64,000 nucleotides of DNA from positions 1 through 64,000 of the forward strand of contig ONJQ01000012.1 in NCBI GenBank assembly GCA_900318175.1, read 5' to 3'. Both the position numbers and the translations under genes were made by a program. This document shows, piece after piece, positions 1-8,184 of the stretch; within the stretch, counting starts at the first letter, position 1; the number at the start of each line of letters is the position of its first letter. The notes beneath the pieces were generated by a model. The model had not been told where the DNA came from and made no database searches. It saw only the letters and a list, made by a program, of their open reading frames with translations. This DNA is from an uncultured Bacteroidales bacterium. GTDB taxonomy: Bacteria > Bacteroidota > Bacteroidia > Bacteroidales > P3.

Positions 1-22
1 CATTTGTTCCTCATTTGTTCCT
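1..22. repeat. 11-bp tandem repeat, two copies at window edge
   Basis: Two adjacent perfect copies of CATTTGTTCCT fill positions 1-11 and 12-22 and may continue outside the window. Three tandem copies of the same unit lie at 41319-41351, and degenerate relatives at 24360-24403 and 47654-47697, so this is a dispersed intergenic repeat family. Function is unknown. Confidence 0.8.
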
Positions 23-102
23 TTTTCATTGGACAAATGGTGCGACAACGGGGGAGGGAGTGGACGGCAGGGAGCGGACCTGCACCCTTGCGGGTGGGAG
101 AC

Positions 103-141
103 AAAAAAATAAGCGGAGCGGGGCCGATGGCCCCGCTCCGC
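103..141 (-). terminator. Rho-independent terminator of the sigma/T9SS operon
   Basis: Perfect 13-bp inverted repeat (113-125 with 129-141, loop GAT). On the minus strand it is followed by a T-rich run (the A run at 103-109 of the plus strand). It lies about 90 bases beyond the stop codon of the minus-strand gene ending at 231, so it probably ends that operon. Confidence 0.8.
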
Positions 142-230
142 GAAAATAGAAAAACGTGATCAGTTTCTAAGGATATAATATTTGTATAAATACAATGTAC
201 TTCACCAGCGGGATGTGCTGCCTTTTGGTG

Positions 231-1733
231 CTATTCCACTATGAGACGTTGGGTGGCGGTGGATTGTGGCGTGGTGAGGGTGACGAGGTAGACTCCCGCT
301 GGGAGGTCGGCAAGGTTGAGTGTGATGGTGGGGGTTAGGGAGTGGATGGTGTAGAGTTCGCGCCCGGCGGCATCGCGGAAGGTGAGACTGCATTGGCTGG
401 GTGAGGGGACTGCGTCGGAGAGGATGAGGGTGGCAACGCTGCGTGCGGGGTTAGGCATGATGGTGAAGAGGGGGTAGTCCGCCTCCGGGCTGTCGATGCC
501 TTGGTCGGATGCGAAGATGGCGATGAAGGCGGTGTCCTGTGTCACCACTATGTTGCGGGGGTTGGTGGTGTCGCCGTCGTTCCATCTGGCGAAGCGGTAG
601 CGGGAAGATCTGGAGGTGGCGTGGATGGGCACGGTGTCGCCTTCATAGTAGTAGCCTGAGCCTGTGACAATCCCGTAGGGGTTGTCGGTGCGGGCTTCGA
701 CATAATACTGGTCGAGGGAGGCGAAATAAGCCACGAAACTGGTGTCGCTTTCGAGGAGGATGTATCGGGGGTTGGAGGTGTCGCCGTCGTTCCAGTGGGA
801 GAAGCGGTAGCCGGGATGGGGATTGGCATAGATACGCTGGTTGACGTGCATAGAGAGCCTGCCGGAGGGGCCGGCGGTACCCCTGACGTTGTCGGAGGAA
901 CGGGTGTCTAAGTTGGCGAAGTCTATCATAACTATATAAGGGCCGAATTCGGGAAATGTTTCTCTGAAGGGTTTCAGCCAGAAGTGGGAATCAGTGATAT
1001 GGAAAAGTCCCATTCTTTGGGGGAAGACGCACCACTCACTGTGAGCATCAGGGTCGGGGGGCACAATAGGCATGGGCTCAATATAGGTGTAGAACGTGGG
1101 CGGGGAGGTCAACAGGTATGGGTAGCCGCGGTTGTTTTCCCAGGTGCCGGCCATGTAGAACATGGAGTCCACGATGATAGCAGTGTCGAGGTGGACTTCG
1201 TTGAAATAGGAGAGGCAGTGCCCAAAACGCGCAGTGTCGGCATGGCGGGGCAGTTTGATGAGTTTGGTTTGGCAGGTGTCCCAACGGAATTTGCCAAGGA
1301 CGTTGGTGACATTCTTGATGCTGTCATAGGTGAAGATATAGATGTACTCCGGTTCGCGTGGTCCTTCGATGATAGGGGCGCCTACTTCTACGCCTCCATG
1401 CAAATCATGGTCAATGGTAAAGACACCTATGCCCACAATTGCAGCAGGATAGTCGACAAAGTTCGAAGTGGCGTGAAGATAGTCAGGGTGGTTGCCGGTT
1501 CCGTACCAATTGATGTGAATGGCGCCGTGGTTTCTATCAAGAAAGATGCATGTGGTGTCGGTATACGCATGGCACTCGTCATACCACCAAGGGTAATAGT
1601 AGCCGGGCAGACGGCCTCCAGGGCCAGAGAGTGTGTCATAGGTCTGGGCTGCCAGCGACAGTGAGGCAGCAAACATCATTAGAGCTGAAAGAAAGATAGC
1701 CCGAAAGGATTTTTTTGAAGGATGTGTTTTCAT
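231..1733 (-). CDS. Secreted T9SS cargo protein with two InlB-type beta repeats
   Basis: A 500-residue secreted protein of unknown target. Residues 1-30 form a signal peptide (KKSF, then a hydrophobic run ending LSLAAQ). About residues 290-405 hold two similar repeats with HWNDGDTSNPR and RWNDGDTTNPR cores, typical of divergent InlB B-repeat domains. The last 80 residues are a type A T9SS sorting domain: the PNPA motif at about 427-430 and a C-terminal GVYLVTL strand. In known systems this domain takes the protein across the outer membrane and is then cleaved. The frame stays open upstream to 1952, but the ATG at 1733 directly precedes the signal peptide and is preferred. It is the last gene of the sigma-factor operon and is followed by a terminator. 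The central 250 residues match nothing I recognise; they could be a beta-propeller or binding domain. Confidence 0.85.
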   Translation of the reverse strand: MKTHPSKKSFRAIFLSALMMFAASLSLAAQTYDTLSGPGGRLPGYYYPWWYDECHAYTDTTCIFLDRNHGAIHINWYGTGNHPDYLHATSNFVDYPAAIVGIGVFTIDHDLHGGVEVGAPIIEGPREPEYIYIFTYDSIKNVTNVLGKFRWDTCQTKLIKLPRHADTARFGHCLSYFNEVHLDTAIIVDSMFYMAGTWENNRGYPYLLTSPPTFYTYIEPMPIVPPDPDAHSEWCVFPQRMGLFHITDSHFWLKPFRETFPEFGPYIVMIDFANLDTRSSDNVRGTAGPSGRLSMHVNQRIYANPHPGYRFSHWNDGDTSNPRYILLESDTSFVAYFASLDQYYVEARTDNPYGIVTGSGYYYEGDTVPIHATSRSSRYRFARWNDGDTTNPRNIVVTQDTAFIAIFASDQGIDSPEADYPLFTIMPNPARSVATLILSDAVPSPSQCSLTFRDAAGRELYTIHSLTPTITLNLADLPAGVYLVTLTTPQSTATQRLIVE

Positions 1734-1768
1734 GATAGAGCGTTTTTTATTAAGTCCATGTTGAGTTG

Positions 1769-3307
1769 TTATTCTGTAGGTGTTGAGCGGTCGTCGGAGC
1801 AGATGGTCTGCTGGGCGATGCTGGTGGGTGTTACACGAAAGTGGGTGAAAAGATTCATATTGTAAGCATATTTTATACAATTGCTTTGGGTATGGAGGGG
1901 CACAACCATCGGGGTAAGGGAGATTGGCGAGGAGTGAGTGACCCAATAGCATGGCCGGCCGTTGGAAGTGTCACGAGGGTTATCGCTGTAGAGGTATGGG
2001 GAACCACTGTTGGGCAGCTGACCAACAATGGACATCCTGCCGGGGGTAACATCCATGTCGGAGGCTGGCTGCTGGTAGTGCCCGAAGAGGGTGGCGGAGG
2101 AAGAGCCCCAGCGGAACAGCATTAGTTCAGATTGGATGTACTGGGCGTCGTTGATGGAGGTGAGGAGGGCAATGGTGTCGGTGTAACCAACGGATTGCGC
2201 TTCTATCAAAAAGGGTTCGGTGGCGGAGTGGCATGGAAAGGTCTTGGCGTTGACCATAGAGAAACTGCCTGTAGACGAGCAGGATAAATGGAAAAGGCTC
2301 ACCATCTCGGTGTAATTGGAGCTGTCGTTGGGGTTGTTGAATTTGCGTGCCTCGCGTGCCACCGTCACATCGTTGTTCATGGGCGCGGCCACAAGATGAA
2401 TCTCGGCATCGTCGGGGTGCCATGTGTAGGAATAGGTGCTGGAAAGGGGATGCATGGTGCCGACATCAAATGTGTAGAGATTTTTGAATTCATCTATAAA
2501 ATCGGTTGTGAAGGCATTGAGTTTGTTTGAGGCTCTGAGACCGAAGGAGGTATGTTGCCCATCAAAGCGCGAGACGGTGAAGATGTTTTTGTGGCCTATG
2601 GCCACATCGGTGAAATGCTCGGTGGAGTCGTCAATCCAGTAAAAATGTGTTTCATACTCCGACGGTGCTGCTAAGTTTTTGATTAACGTAATACAGGGCA
2701 TTGTTATCGAACTGTCGGTTTGCCCTGTCAGAGCAATCAGCGTGTCCGTTCCTCGAATATCCACAGCCATCTTCTCAAGGGACTTTGTCTTTTTCACCTT
2801 AAAGAATTTGACTTTGATGTTTAAACCATCGGTCCGCAGCATATCGGGTTGTCCATTATCCTGAGCTATGAAAAGGGATTGATTTATGCTGTCGAGAGCT
2901 ATGCGCCCGATGTAGCCTGTGTTTTTCAGTATCGAGGAGCGGTCTCTCGGTGAAACGGGGTTGTCGGTCGGCTCGGACATAGTGCCGCAAAAGAAGCAGA
3001 CATTGCCTACCACTTTCATGTCGGTGACGGTGTAGTCCACGCCACCGTAGTGGTTGACCAACAGGGGTAACTGGTAGCGGAGGTAGTTGGTGATCTGTTC
3101 GGGATCCTGGCAGAGGAAGGCATGGCGATTGAGGTCGGTGTTGTACTCGTACACCAGGTCGTTGCCCAGAAGGAACGTCCGCGTCAATAGGTTTTTGCCA
3201 TGTTCGCCGGCTAAGGAAACAATCTGCCTCACCGGCTGAGCGGCAACATGTGCAGCAATAGTTAAGAAAAGTAAGAATGCTGCGTTTCGAAGAGTTGTTT
3301 TTTTCAT
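1769..3307 (-). CDS. Secreted protein of unknown function (512 aa)
   Basis: Signal peptide at residues 1-24 (MKKTTLRN, hydrophobic core, AHVAAQ), so exported. The mature part has many short beta-strand-like segments and evenly spread aromatic residues, compatible with a beta-propeller, but I recognise no domain. Unlike its downstream neighbour it has no T9SS sorting domain, so it may stay periplasmic or be held by a partner. Its ATG overlaps the stop of the upstream lipoprotein gene (ATGA at 3304-3307), a sign of coupled translation. Only 35 bases separate it from the T9SS cargo gene downstream. Confidence 0.75.
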   Translation of the reverse strand: MKKTTLRNAAFLLFLTIAAHVAAQPVRQIVSLAGEHGKNLLTRTFLLGNDLVYEYNTDLNRHAFLCQDPEQITNYLRYQLPLLVNHYGGVDYTVTDMKVVGNVCFFCGTMSEPTDNPVSPRDRSSILKNTGYIGRIALDSINQSLFIAQDNGQPDMLRTDGLNIKVKFFKVKKTKSLEKMAVDIRGTDTLIALTGQTDSSITMPCITLIKNLAAPSEYETHFYWIDDSTEHFTDVAIGHKNIFTVSRFDGQHTSFGLRASNKLNAFTTDFIDEFKNLYTFDVGTMHPLSSTYSYTWHPDDAEIHLVAAPMNNDVTVAREARKFNNPNDSSNYTEMVSLFHLSCSSTGSFSMVNAKTFPCHSATEPFLIEAQSVGYTDTIALLTSINDAQYIQSELMLFRWGSSSATLFGHYQQPASDMDVTPGRMSIVGQLPNSGSPYLYSDNPRDTSNGRPCYWVTHSSPISLTPMVVPLHTQSNCIKYAYNMNLFTHFRVTPTSIAQQTICSDDRSTPTE

Positions 3308-3468
3308 ATTGTTATTGTATTAGAAGTTAAAATAAAGGTCTTTTTCAGAACGATGGTGTCCCAATTGCCACCCTTGATTGATTGAGCGATATAGAACTCG
3401 GTGACCTTTCGAGGACCGCACCCTGCAAATAACAGCATGGCAAAGACGATAATAGCTGTTCTCTTCAT
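3304..3468 (-). CDS. Small lipoprotein (54 aa)
   Basis: A 54-residue protein with a clear lipoprotein signal: MKRTAII, a hydrophobic stretch and the lipobox LFAGC with the acylated Cys at residue 17. Only 37 residues remain after processing. Longer in-frame starts exist up to 3633, but they would put the signal peptide internally and overlap the upstream gene, so the ATG at 3468 is chosen. It starts 5 bases after the stop of the upstream membrane protein and its stop overlaps the next ATG, so it belongs to the sigma-factor operon. Function unknown; a small accessory of the two secreted proteins is possible. Confidence 0.7.
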   Translation of the reverse strand: MKRTAIIVFAMLLFAGCGPRKVTEFYIAQSIKGGNWDTIVLKKTFILTSNTITI

Positions 3469-3473
3469 GTCAT

Positions 3474-3818
3474 TCAGATGGTTGCAATTGATGCATGGAC
3501 CAACTCGACCCCTTCCTGCGCTGTGAAATCCCCATTGCTGGAATAGGAATCGCAGGGGCGGGTTGACCACTGATAGTAATACAGGAAAGAAACGGACGCG
3601 ACCAAGAAGGCAGGCACGACTACACGAGCCCAAACGGGGAATCGCGAGGCACCACGCTTGGCAATGCCTTCATGGAAAGCCTGGCGGAAGTCCGCATCGC
3701 CTTGGCGCCAACGGCGGGCAGCTGCGAGGTGAATCTGCAACAACTCGTCATCACGGCTGTCGGTAGCGGCCATATAGTCGCCGCTTTCGGTCTGGATAAT
3801 AAAATGATTACTGCCCAT
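3474..3818 (-). CDS. One-TM membrane protein next to ECF sigma factor
   Basis: 114 residues: a charged N-terminal half, one membrane segment at about residues 62-82 (VVVPAFLVASVSFLYYY) and a short outer tail. Its start lies inside the sigma factor gene (11-base overlap), so the two are translated together. Position and topology fit an anti-sigma-like partner that would hold the sigma factor at the inner membrane, but there is no zinc-type anti-sigma motif and no FecR domain, so this is inference from context. Confidence 0.65.
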   Translation of the reverse strand: MGSNHFIIQTESGDYMAATDSRDDELLQIHLAAARRWRQGDADFRQAFHEGIAKRGASRFPVWARVVVPAFLVASVSFLYYYQWSTRPCDSYSSNGDFTAQEGVELVHASIATI

Positions 3819-4323
3819 AATGTTGAGATAATGTGTTTTTAATAAAGGAATGGGCCTTGCCGAGCAGCCGCTCTGTGTAGCTGTGGCTGAGGCCTACACG
3901 CTGCGCCACCTCTTCAAGGGGGAGCGAGTCAAAATCATACAGCTCTATAATCCTGCGCTCGGTTTCGGGGAGCAGTAAAAGAATTTCCTCCACCAGCATA
4001 TCCATCGAATCGTTGTCCACTGATGAGATTGACGCACCTTCCGGCACGTCAGCTACCAGCTGATTGCGTTTCTGCTCCTTGAACATACGCGATTTGAGCG
4101 AGGCAAGCACCTGGAAGCAATAGGCCTTGAAGTAACGAACGCCGACACCGAGACTGATTTGTTCCATAGTGCGCGTGAGACTCTCTTGCACCAAGTCTTG
4201 CGCCTCGTCGAAGACGGGCGTGGCTTTCAGTGCGCTCTGCATCAGCATGGCGTACAGCTCCTTCAACTCGTTGTCGGTCATCGCCTTTGCAGTACTCGCT
4301 ACGTTATGTTCAGATTCTGACAT
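3808..4323 (-). CDS. ECF-type RNA polymerase sigma factor
   Basis: 171 residues with the two sigma-70 domains of the ECF group. Region 2 is about residues 15-85 (FDEAQDLVQESLTR followed by a basic stretch); region 4 is about 110-160 (LPETERRIIELYDFDSLPLE and the helix-turn-helix EEVAQRVGLSHSYTERLL). It would direct RNA polymerase to a small regulon. It heads an operon of a one-TM protein, a lipoprotein and two exported proteins, so envelope or secretion stress is a plausible signal. The start is the ATG at 4323; a -7 box lies about 130 bases upstream. Autoregulation is common in this family but not shown here. Confidence 0.9.
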   Translation of the reverse strand: MSESEHNVASTAKAMTDNELKELYAMLMQSALKATPVFDEAQDLVQESLTRTMEQISLGVGVRYFKAYCFQVLASLKSRMFKEQKRNQLVADVPEGASISSVDNDSMDMLVEEILLLLPETERRIIELYDFDSLPLEEVAQRVGLSHSYTERLLGKAHSFIKNTLSQHYGQ

Positions 4324-4455
4324 TTCGACTGGCGTTTACAATACCTTTACAATATAAGAGTATTTAATCCCCTCTTTGCCGATACAGAAATCGCATTTTT
4401 TCAGTCTGGCGAACACAAGTATAGCAATTCGGGCGACAAATGCTGTTTGGCAATG

Positions 4456-4463
4456 CAAAGATA
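4456..4463 (-). promoter_or_regulatory. Candidate -7 box for the sigma-factor operon
   Basis: On the minus strand the sequence reads TATCTTTG, a perfect match to the Bacteroidota -7 consensus TAnnTTTG, followed by a C as is common. No clear -33 TTTG was found at the expected distance. It leaves a leader of about 125 bases before the sigma factor ATG. Confidence 0.5.
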
Positions 4464-4498
4464 ACAATTTCTTTTGACATGGAGAAAAAAAAATCCAA

Positions 4499-4538
4499 AT
4501 CACTAAAAATAGTGATAACTCATATAAAAAATATCACT
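4499..4538. promoter_or_regulatory. Palindromic operator candidate upstream of feoAB
   Basis: Three half-sites just before the feoAB -7 box: ATCACT (4499-4504), its inverted copy AGTGAT (4511-4516) after a 6-base spacer, and a further inverted TATCACT (4532-4538) pairing with AGTGATA (4511-4517). They overlap the expected -33 region, a good place for a repressor. The binding protein is not evident from the sequence; an iron or redox regulator would fit the gene. Confidence 0.45.
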
Positions 4539-4546
4539 TATCTTTG
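4539..4546 (+). promoter_or_regulatory. -7 box of the feoAB promoter
   Basis: TATCTTTG matches the Bacteroidota -7 consensus exactly and is followed by C. The ATG of the FeoAB fusion is 27 bases downstream, giving a very short leader. Confidence 0.65.
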
Positions 4547-4572
4547 CAAAAGAACTTAAAAGACTACCGAAA

Positions 4573-7005
4573 ATGCTACTATCAGATTTACAGACTGGTG
4601 AGAGCGGTGTAGTGGTCCGCGTGGCGGGTCACGGAGCTTTCCGCAAACGCATTATCGAGATGGGCTTCATCAAAGGGGTCACTGTTCAATCCATACTCAA
4701 TGCCCCGCTGAAGGACCCAATAAAATACCGTATTCTGAACTTCGAAGTGTCGCTGCGACGCAGCGACGCCATGAAGGTGGAGATAGTCACCGCCGAAGAG
4801 GCTGAGAAAGAAATAGTAAACCACACAGACTTCAAAGGCATTGCCGCACCGCAACAGAAGTTGGAGCACATTGCCGAACACCGCACCCACACCATCAATG
4901 TGGCACTGGTGGGCAACCCCAACTGCGGCAAGACAAGCATATTCAACATTGCGGCCCATGCCCACGAGCGCGTGGGGAACTACAGCGGCGTGACGGTGGA
5001 CGAGAAAGTAGGCACCTTCCAGTATGGGGGCTACACATTCAACCTCGTTGACCTGCCCGGCACCTACAGCCTCAGTGCCTACTCGCCCGAGGAACTCTAC
5101 GTGCGCAAGCACATATTGGAGAAAGACCCGGACATCATCCTCAACGTGGTGGACGGCAGCAACCTGGAGCGCAACCTGTACCTCACCACCCAGCTCATCG
5201 ACATGGACATCACCATGGTGATGGCCCTCAACATGTACGACGAGTTGCAGAGAAGCGGCGACCAACTGGACATCGAGCAGCTCTCCACCCTGCTCGGAAT
5301 GCCCATAGTGCCCACCACCGGGCGCAACGGGCAGGGCATCGCCGACCTCTTCAACAAGATAATAGAAGTGTTTGAAGGCCGTGACACCAAGACGCGCCAC
5401 ATCCATGTGAACCACGGCCCCGAGCTGGAACGCTGCATCGCCACCCTGCGCACCGAGCTCTATGAGCACGGCTTCAGCGACAGCCTCTCCACCCGCTTCC
5501 TTGCCATCAAACTGCTCGAAAACGACCACCAGCTTGAGAAGTACATCGAGCAGCGCGACCCCGATGGCAGCGTAATGGCCATGCGCAACACCATTGCCCA
5601 GGACTACAAGCGCAGCAGCGGCCACCGGCTGGTGAACAACACCGAGAACAGCGGCCACAAAGTGAGCTTGGAGCAAAGCCCGCAGGATATTGAGTCCGCC
5701 ATCACCGACGCCAAATACGCCTTCGTCCGCGGTGCCCTGGCCGAATGCTACAAAAAGAACGAGAAGAGCACCCTCCACCGGCTGACGGACAAGATTGACG
5801 CCGTGGTAACCCACCGCTGGATAGGCTACCCTGTGTTCCTCATCGTCATGTTCATCACCTTCTTCTGCACCTTTGCTGTGGGGCAGTACCCCATGGACTG
5901 GCTCGACTCCCTTTTCAGCTGGCTGGGCGAAGTGGTGGGTTCGGCCATGAGCGATGGGCCACTCAAAAGCCTGCTCTGCGACGGCATTATTGCCGGTGTG
6001 GGCTCAGTGCTTGTATTCCTGCCCAACATCCTCATCCTCTACCTTTTCATCTCCTTCATGGAAGACAGCGGCTATATGGCCCGCGCCGCCTTCATCATGG
6101 ACAAACTGATGCACCGCATGGGTCTGCACGGGAAAAGTTTCATCCCCATGATTATGGGGTTCGGATGCAACGTCCCCGCCATTATGGCCACACGTACCAT
6201 CGAAGACCGCAAAAGCCGCCTACTCACCATGCTGGTCATCCCGATGATGAGTTGCTCGGCACGCATACCCGTCTACGTCATCCTTGTGTCGGCATTTTTC
6301 AGCAAATACGCCGCCATTGTCCTTACGGGGCTCTACTTGCTGGGCATGATAATGGCCGTGCTGATGGCCAAACTGTTCAGCCGCTTCTTTGTCAAAGGCG
6401 AGAGCCTGCCCTTCGTCATGGAGCTGCCGCCCTACCGCATGCCCACCGCCAAAGCAGTGCTCCGCCACACTTGGGAGAAAGGCAAGGAATACCTGAAGAA
6501 AATGGCCACCATCATCCTCGGAGCCAGCATCATCGTTTGGGCACTCAGCTACTTCCCCACCAACGACAACCGTCAACTGCAAGCCGAAAATTCCTACATG
6601 GCCAAGATAGGAAAGACCATCGAACCCGCCATGCGTCCCTGCGGCTTCGACTGGCGGCAGAGCGTCTCGCTGCTGGCCGGCGTGGGAGCCAAGGAAGTGG
6701 TAGCCAGCACCATGGCCGTGGTATATGCCACCTCCGACGACGAAGCGCAGAAACTTGAAGCCAGCTTTGAAGAGGAGGAGGGCGAAAACCGTATCTCCGA
6801 ACTGGTGCGCGACAACATGACACCCCTCTCGGCGGCCAGCATGCTGCTGTTCATACTCCTGTACATGCCGTGCATCAGCACCGTGGTGGCCATCAAGAAC
6901 GAGAGCGGCAAATGGAAATGGGCACTCTTCACCGTGGCCTACACCATCGGGCTGGCATGGCTCGTCTCCACAGCATTCTTCCAAATCGGTTCATTGCTCC
7001 TATAG
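4573..7005 (+). CDS. feoB: Ferrous iron transporter, FeoA-FeoB fusion
   Basis: 810 residues that take up Fe(II) across the inner membrane. Residues 1-75 are a FeoA SH3-like domain (LQTGESGVVVRVAGHG), normally a separate protein. Residues 108-270 are the FeoB G domain, with the P-loop GNPNCGKT at 114-121 and the G3 motif DLPGTYSLS. After a linker comes the two-part Gate membrane domain (from about residue 415), with the conserved GFGCNVPAI and SCSARIPVY segments and GVGAKEVV near the end. FeoA-FeoB fusions are known in Bacteroidota. A small Cys-rich Feo partner follows after 2 bases. A -7 box lies 27 bases upstream together with a palindromic operator candidate, so iron- or redox-dependent control is likely. 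Confidence 0.97.
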   Translation: MLLSDLQTGESGVVVRVAGHGAFRKRIIEMGFIKGVTVQSILNAPLKDPIKYRILNFEVSLRRSDAMKVEIVTAEEAEKEIVNHTDFKGIAAPQQKLEHIAEHRTHTINVALVGNPNCGKTSIFNIAAHAHERVGNYSGVTVDEKVGTFQYGGYTFNLVDLPGTYSLSAYSPEELYVRKHILEKDPDIILNVVDGSNLERNLYLTTQLIDMDITMVMALNMYDELQRSGDQLDIEQLSTLLGMPIVPTTGRNGQGIADLFNKIIEVFEGRDTKTRHIHVNHGPELERCIATLRTELYEHGFSDSLSTRFLAIKLLENDHQLEKYIEQRDPDGSVMAMRNTIAQDYKRSSGHRLVNNTENSGHKVSLEQSPQDIESAITDAKYAFVRGALAECYKKNEKSTLHRLTDKIDAVVTHRWIGYPVFLIVMFITFFCTFAVGQYPMDWLDSLFSWLGEVVGSAMSDGPLKSLLCDGIIAGVGSVLVFLPNILILYLFISFMEDSGYMARAAFIMDKLMHRMGLHGKSFIPMIMGFGCNVPAIMATRTIEDRKSRLLTMLVIPMMSCSARIPVYVILVSAFFSKYAAIVLTGLYLLGMIMAVLMAKLFSRFFVKGESLPFVMELPPYRMPTAKAVLRHTWEKGKEYLKKMATIILGASIIVWALSYFPTNDNRQLQAENSYMAKIGKTIEPAMRPCGFDWRQSVSLLAGVGAKEVVASTMAVVYATSDDEAQKLEASFEEEEGENRISELVRDNMTPLSAASMLLFILLYMPCISTVVAIKNESGKWKWALFTVAYTIGLAWLVSTAFFQIGSLLL

Positions 7006-7007
7006 CC

Positions 7008-7190
7008 ATGCTACAGACCATCATAACACTGCTCATTGTGGCGGCAGCCGTCGGGTTTGCCGTCCGTGGGCTGGTGCGCACACTGCGGAATAAAAAAGGT
7101 TGTTCGTGTGGGTGCAGCAACTGCCCGATGAAAAACAGTGAATGCCATTGCCACAGCGAAATAGACTTGCCGGAAATCCATTTGGACTGA
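7008..7190 (+). CDS. FeoB-associated Cys-rich membrane protein
   Basis: 60 residues: one N-terminal membrane helix (LQTIITLLIVAAAVGFAVRG) followed by a Cys/His-rich cytosolic tail (GCSCGCSNCPMKN, ECHCHSE). This is the pattern of the small FeoB-associated Cys-rich proteins, sometimes called FeoC-like, thought to bind iron or a cluster and act on FeoB. It starts 2 bases after the feoB stop, so it is co-transcribed. The frame is open further upstream into feoB, but the ATG at 7008 gives the correct membrane start. Confidence 0.85.
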   Translation: MLQTIITLLIVAAAVGFAVRGLVRTLRNKKGCSCGCSNCPMKNSECHCHSEIDLPEIHLD

Positions 7191-7280
7191 CCCCTACCCC
7201 CTTCACTGGCAACAAGCGACAACACGCAACACAATAACCCCCTACTTTGTGCGTTATACCTCGGATTGTTTATTCAAACA

Positions 7281-8180
7281 ATGAATCGTGAGAAAGAGAT
7301 ATTCAAAGTGACTTTGGTGGGCAGTGCGGCCAACGTACTGCTGACGGTATTCAAGTTTATTGCCGGAGTTGTGGGCAACAGCGCCGCCATGGTTGCCGAC
7401 GCCGTACACTCTTTATCTGACCTGCTAACCGACGCGATTGTACTGTGTTTTGTACGCATAAGTGGGAAACCAGAGGACTGCGGACATGATTACGGACACG
7501 GCAAATACGAAACATTGGCCACGACACTCATAGGTATTGCATTGTCTGCGGTTGCTATCGGAATCGGCTATAAAGCAGTGACGGCCTTCCTATACTGGCT
7601 GCAAGGAGGGATGCTGGCGACGCCCGGCATGCTGGCATTGTGGGCGGCAATGGTTTCCATAGCCATCAAAGAGCTTGTTTATCACTATACCGTCCACAAA
7701 GGACGGGTTTTAAATTCCCCAGCCGTGGAAGCCAATGCATGGCACCATCGCAGCGACGCGCTCTCGTCGCTCGGCACCTTGGTGGGTATCGGCGGAGCCA
7801 TCCTGCTGGGCAAGCGGTGGACCGTTCTCGACCCGTTAGCCTCGTTAGTTGTGTCATTCTTCATTATGCGTGTGGCATGGAAACTGTTGAAACAGGGGCT
7901 TGACGAACTGATGGAAGCCTCCCTGCCTGAAGAGGTGGAGAGCGAAATCCTCGCCATTGTCAACTCCTTCCCCGATGTGCAAGACCCTCACCACCTGCGC
8001 ACACGCCGCATCGGCAGCCGCTACGCCATCGAGCTGCACATCCGCATGGACGGCAGCACCCCCCTCAGCATCGCCCACACACGCACCTACGAGATAGAGC
8101 AAGCCCTGAGACAACGCTTCGGCACCGACACACACGTCACCATCCACGTAGAACCCGCCCACAAAGACGCCTACAAATAA
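7281..8180 (+). CDS. Cation diffusion facilitator (CDF) transporter
   Basis: About 299 residues with six membrane segments and a C-terminal cytosolic ferredoxin-like domain of about 85 residues. The metal-site signatures of the CDF family are visible: DAVHSLSDLLTD in the second helix and HHRSDALSS in the fifth. It should export a divalent metal (Fe, Zn or Mn; specificity cannot be read) in exchange for protons. Its position 90 bases after the Feo genes suggests a role in iron or metal balance. A TTG at 7266 would add five residues, but the ATG at 7281 (MNREKEIFKV) matches the usual start of this family. Confidence 0.9.
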   Translation: MNREKEIFKVTLVGSAANVLLTVFKFIAGVVGNSAAMVADAVHSLSDLLTDAIVLCFVRISGKPEDCGHDYGHGKYETLATTLIGIALSAVAIGIGYKAVTAFLYWLQGGMLATPGMLALWAAMVSIAIKELVYHYTVHKGRVLNSPAVEANAWHHRSDALSSLGTLVGIGGAILLGKRWTVLDPLASLVVSFFIMRVAWKLLKQGLDELMEASLPEEVESEILAIVNSFPDVQDPHHLRTRRIGSRYAIELHIRMDGSTPLSIAHTRTYEIEQALRQRFGTDTHVTIHVEPAHKDAYK

Positions 8181-8184
8181 TATC

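Noticed and set aside
984..1664. 226-codon open frame on the plus strand
   Set aside because: Antisense to the T9SS cargo gene, whose signal peptide, repeats and sorting domain are clear.
4588..5814. 408-codon open frame on the minus strand
   Set aside because: Antisense shadow of feoB; no recognisable domain.
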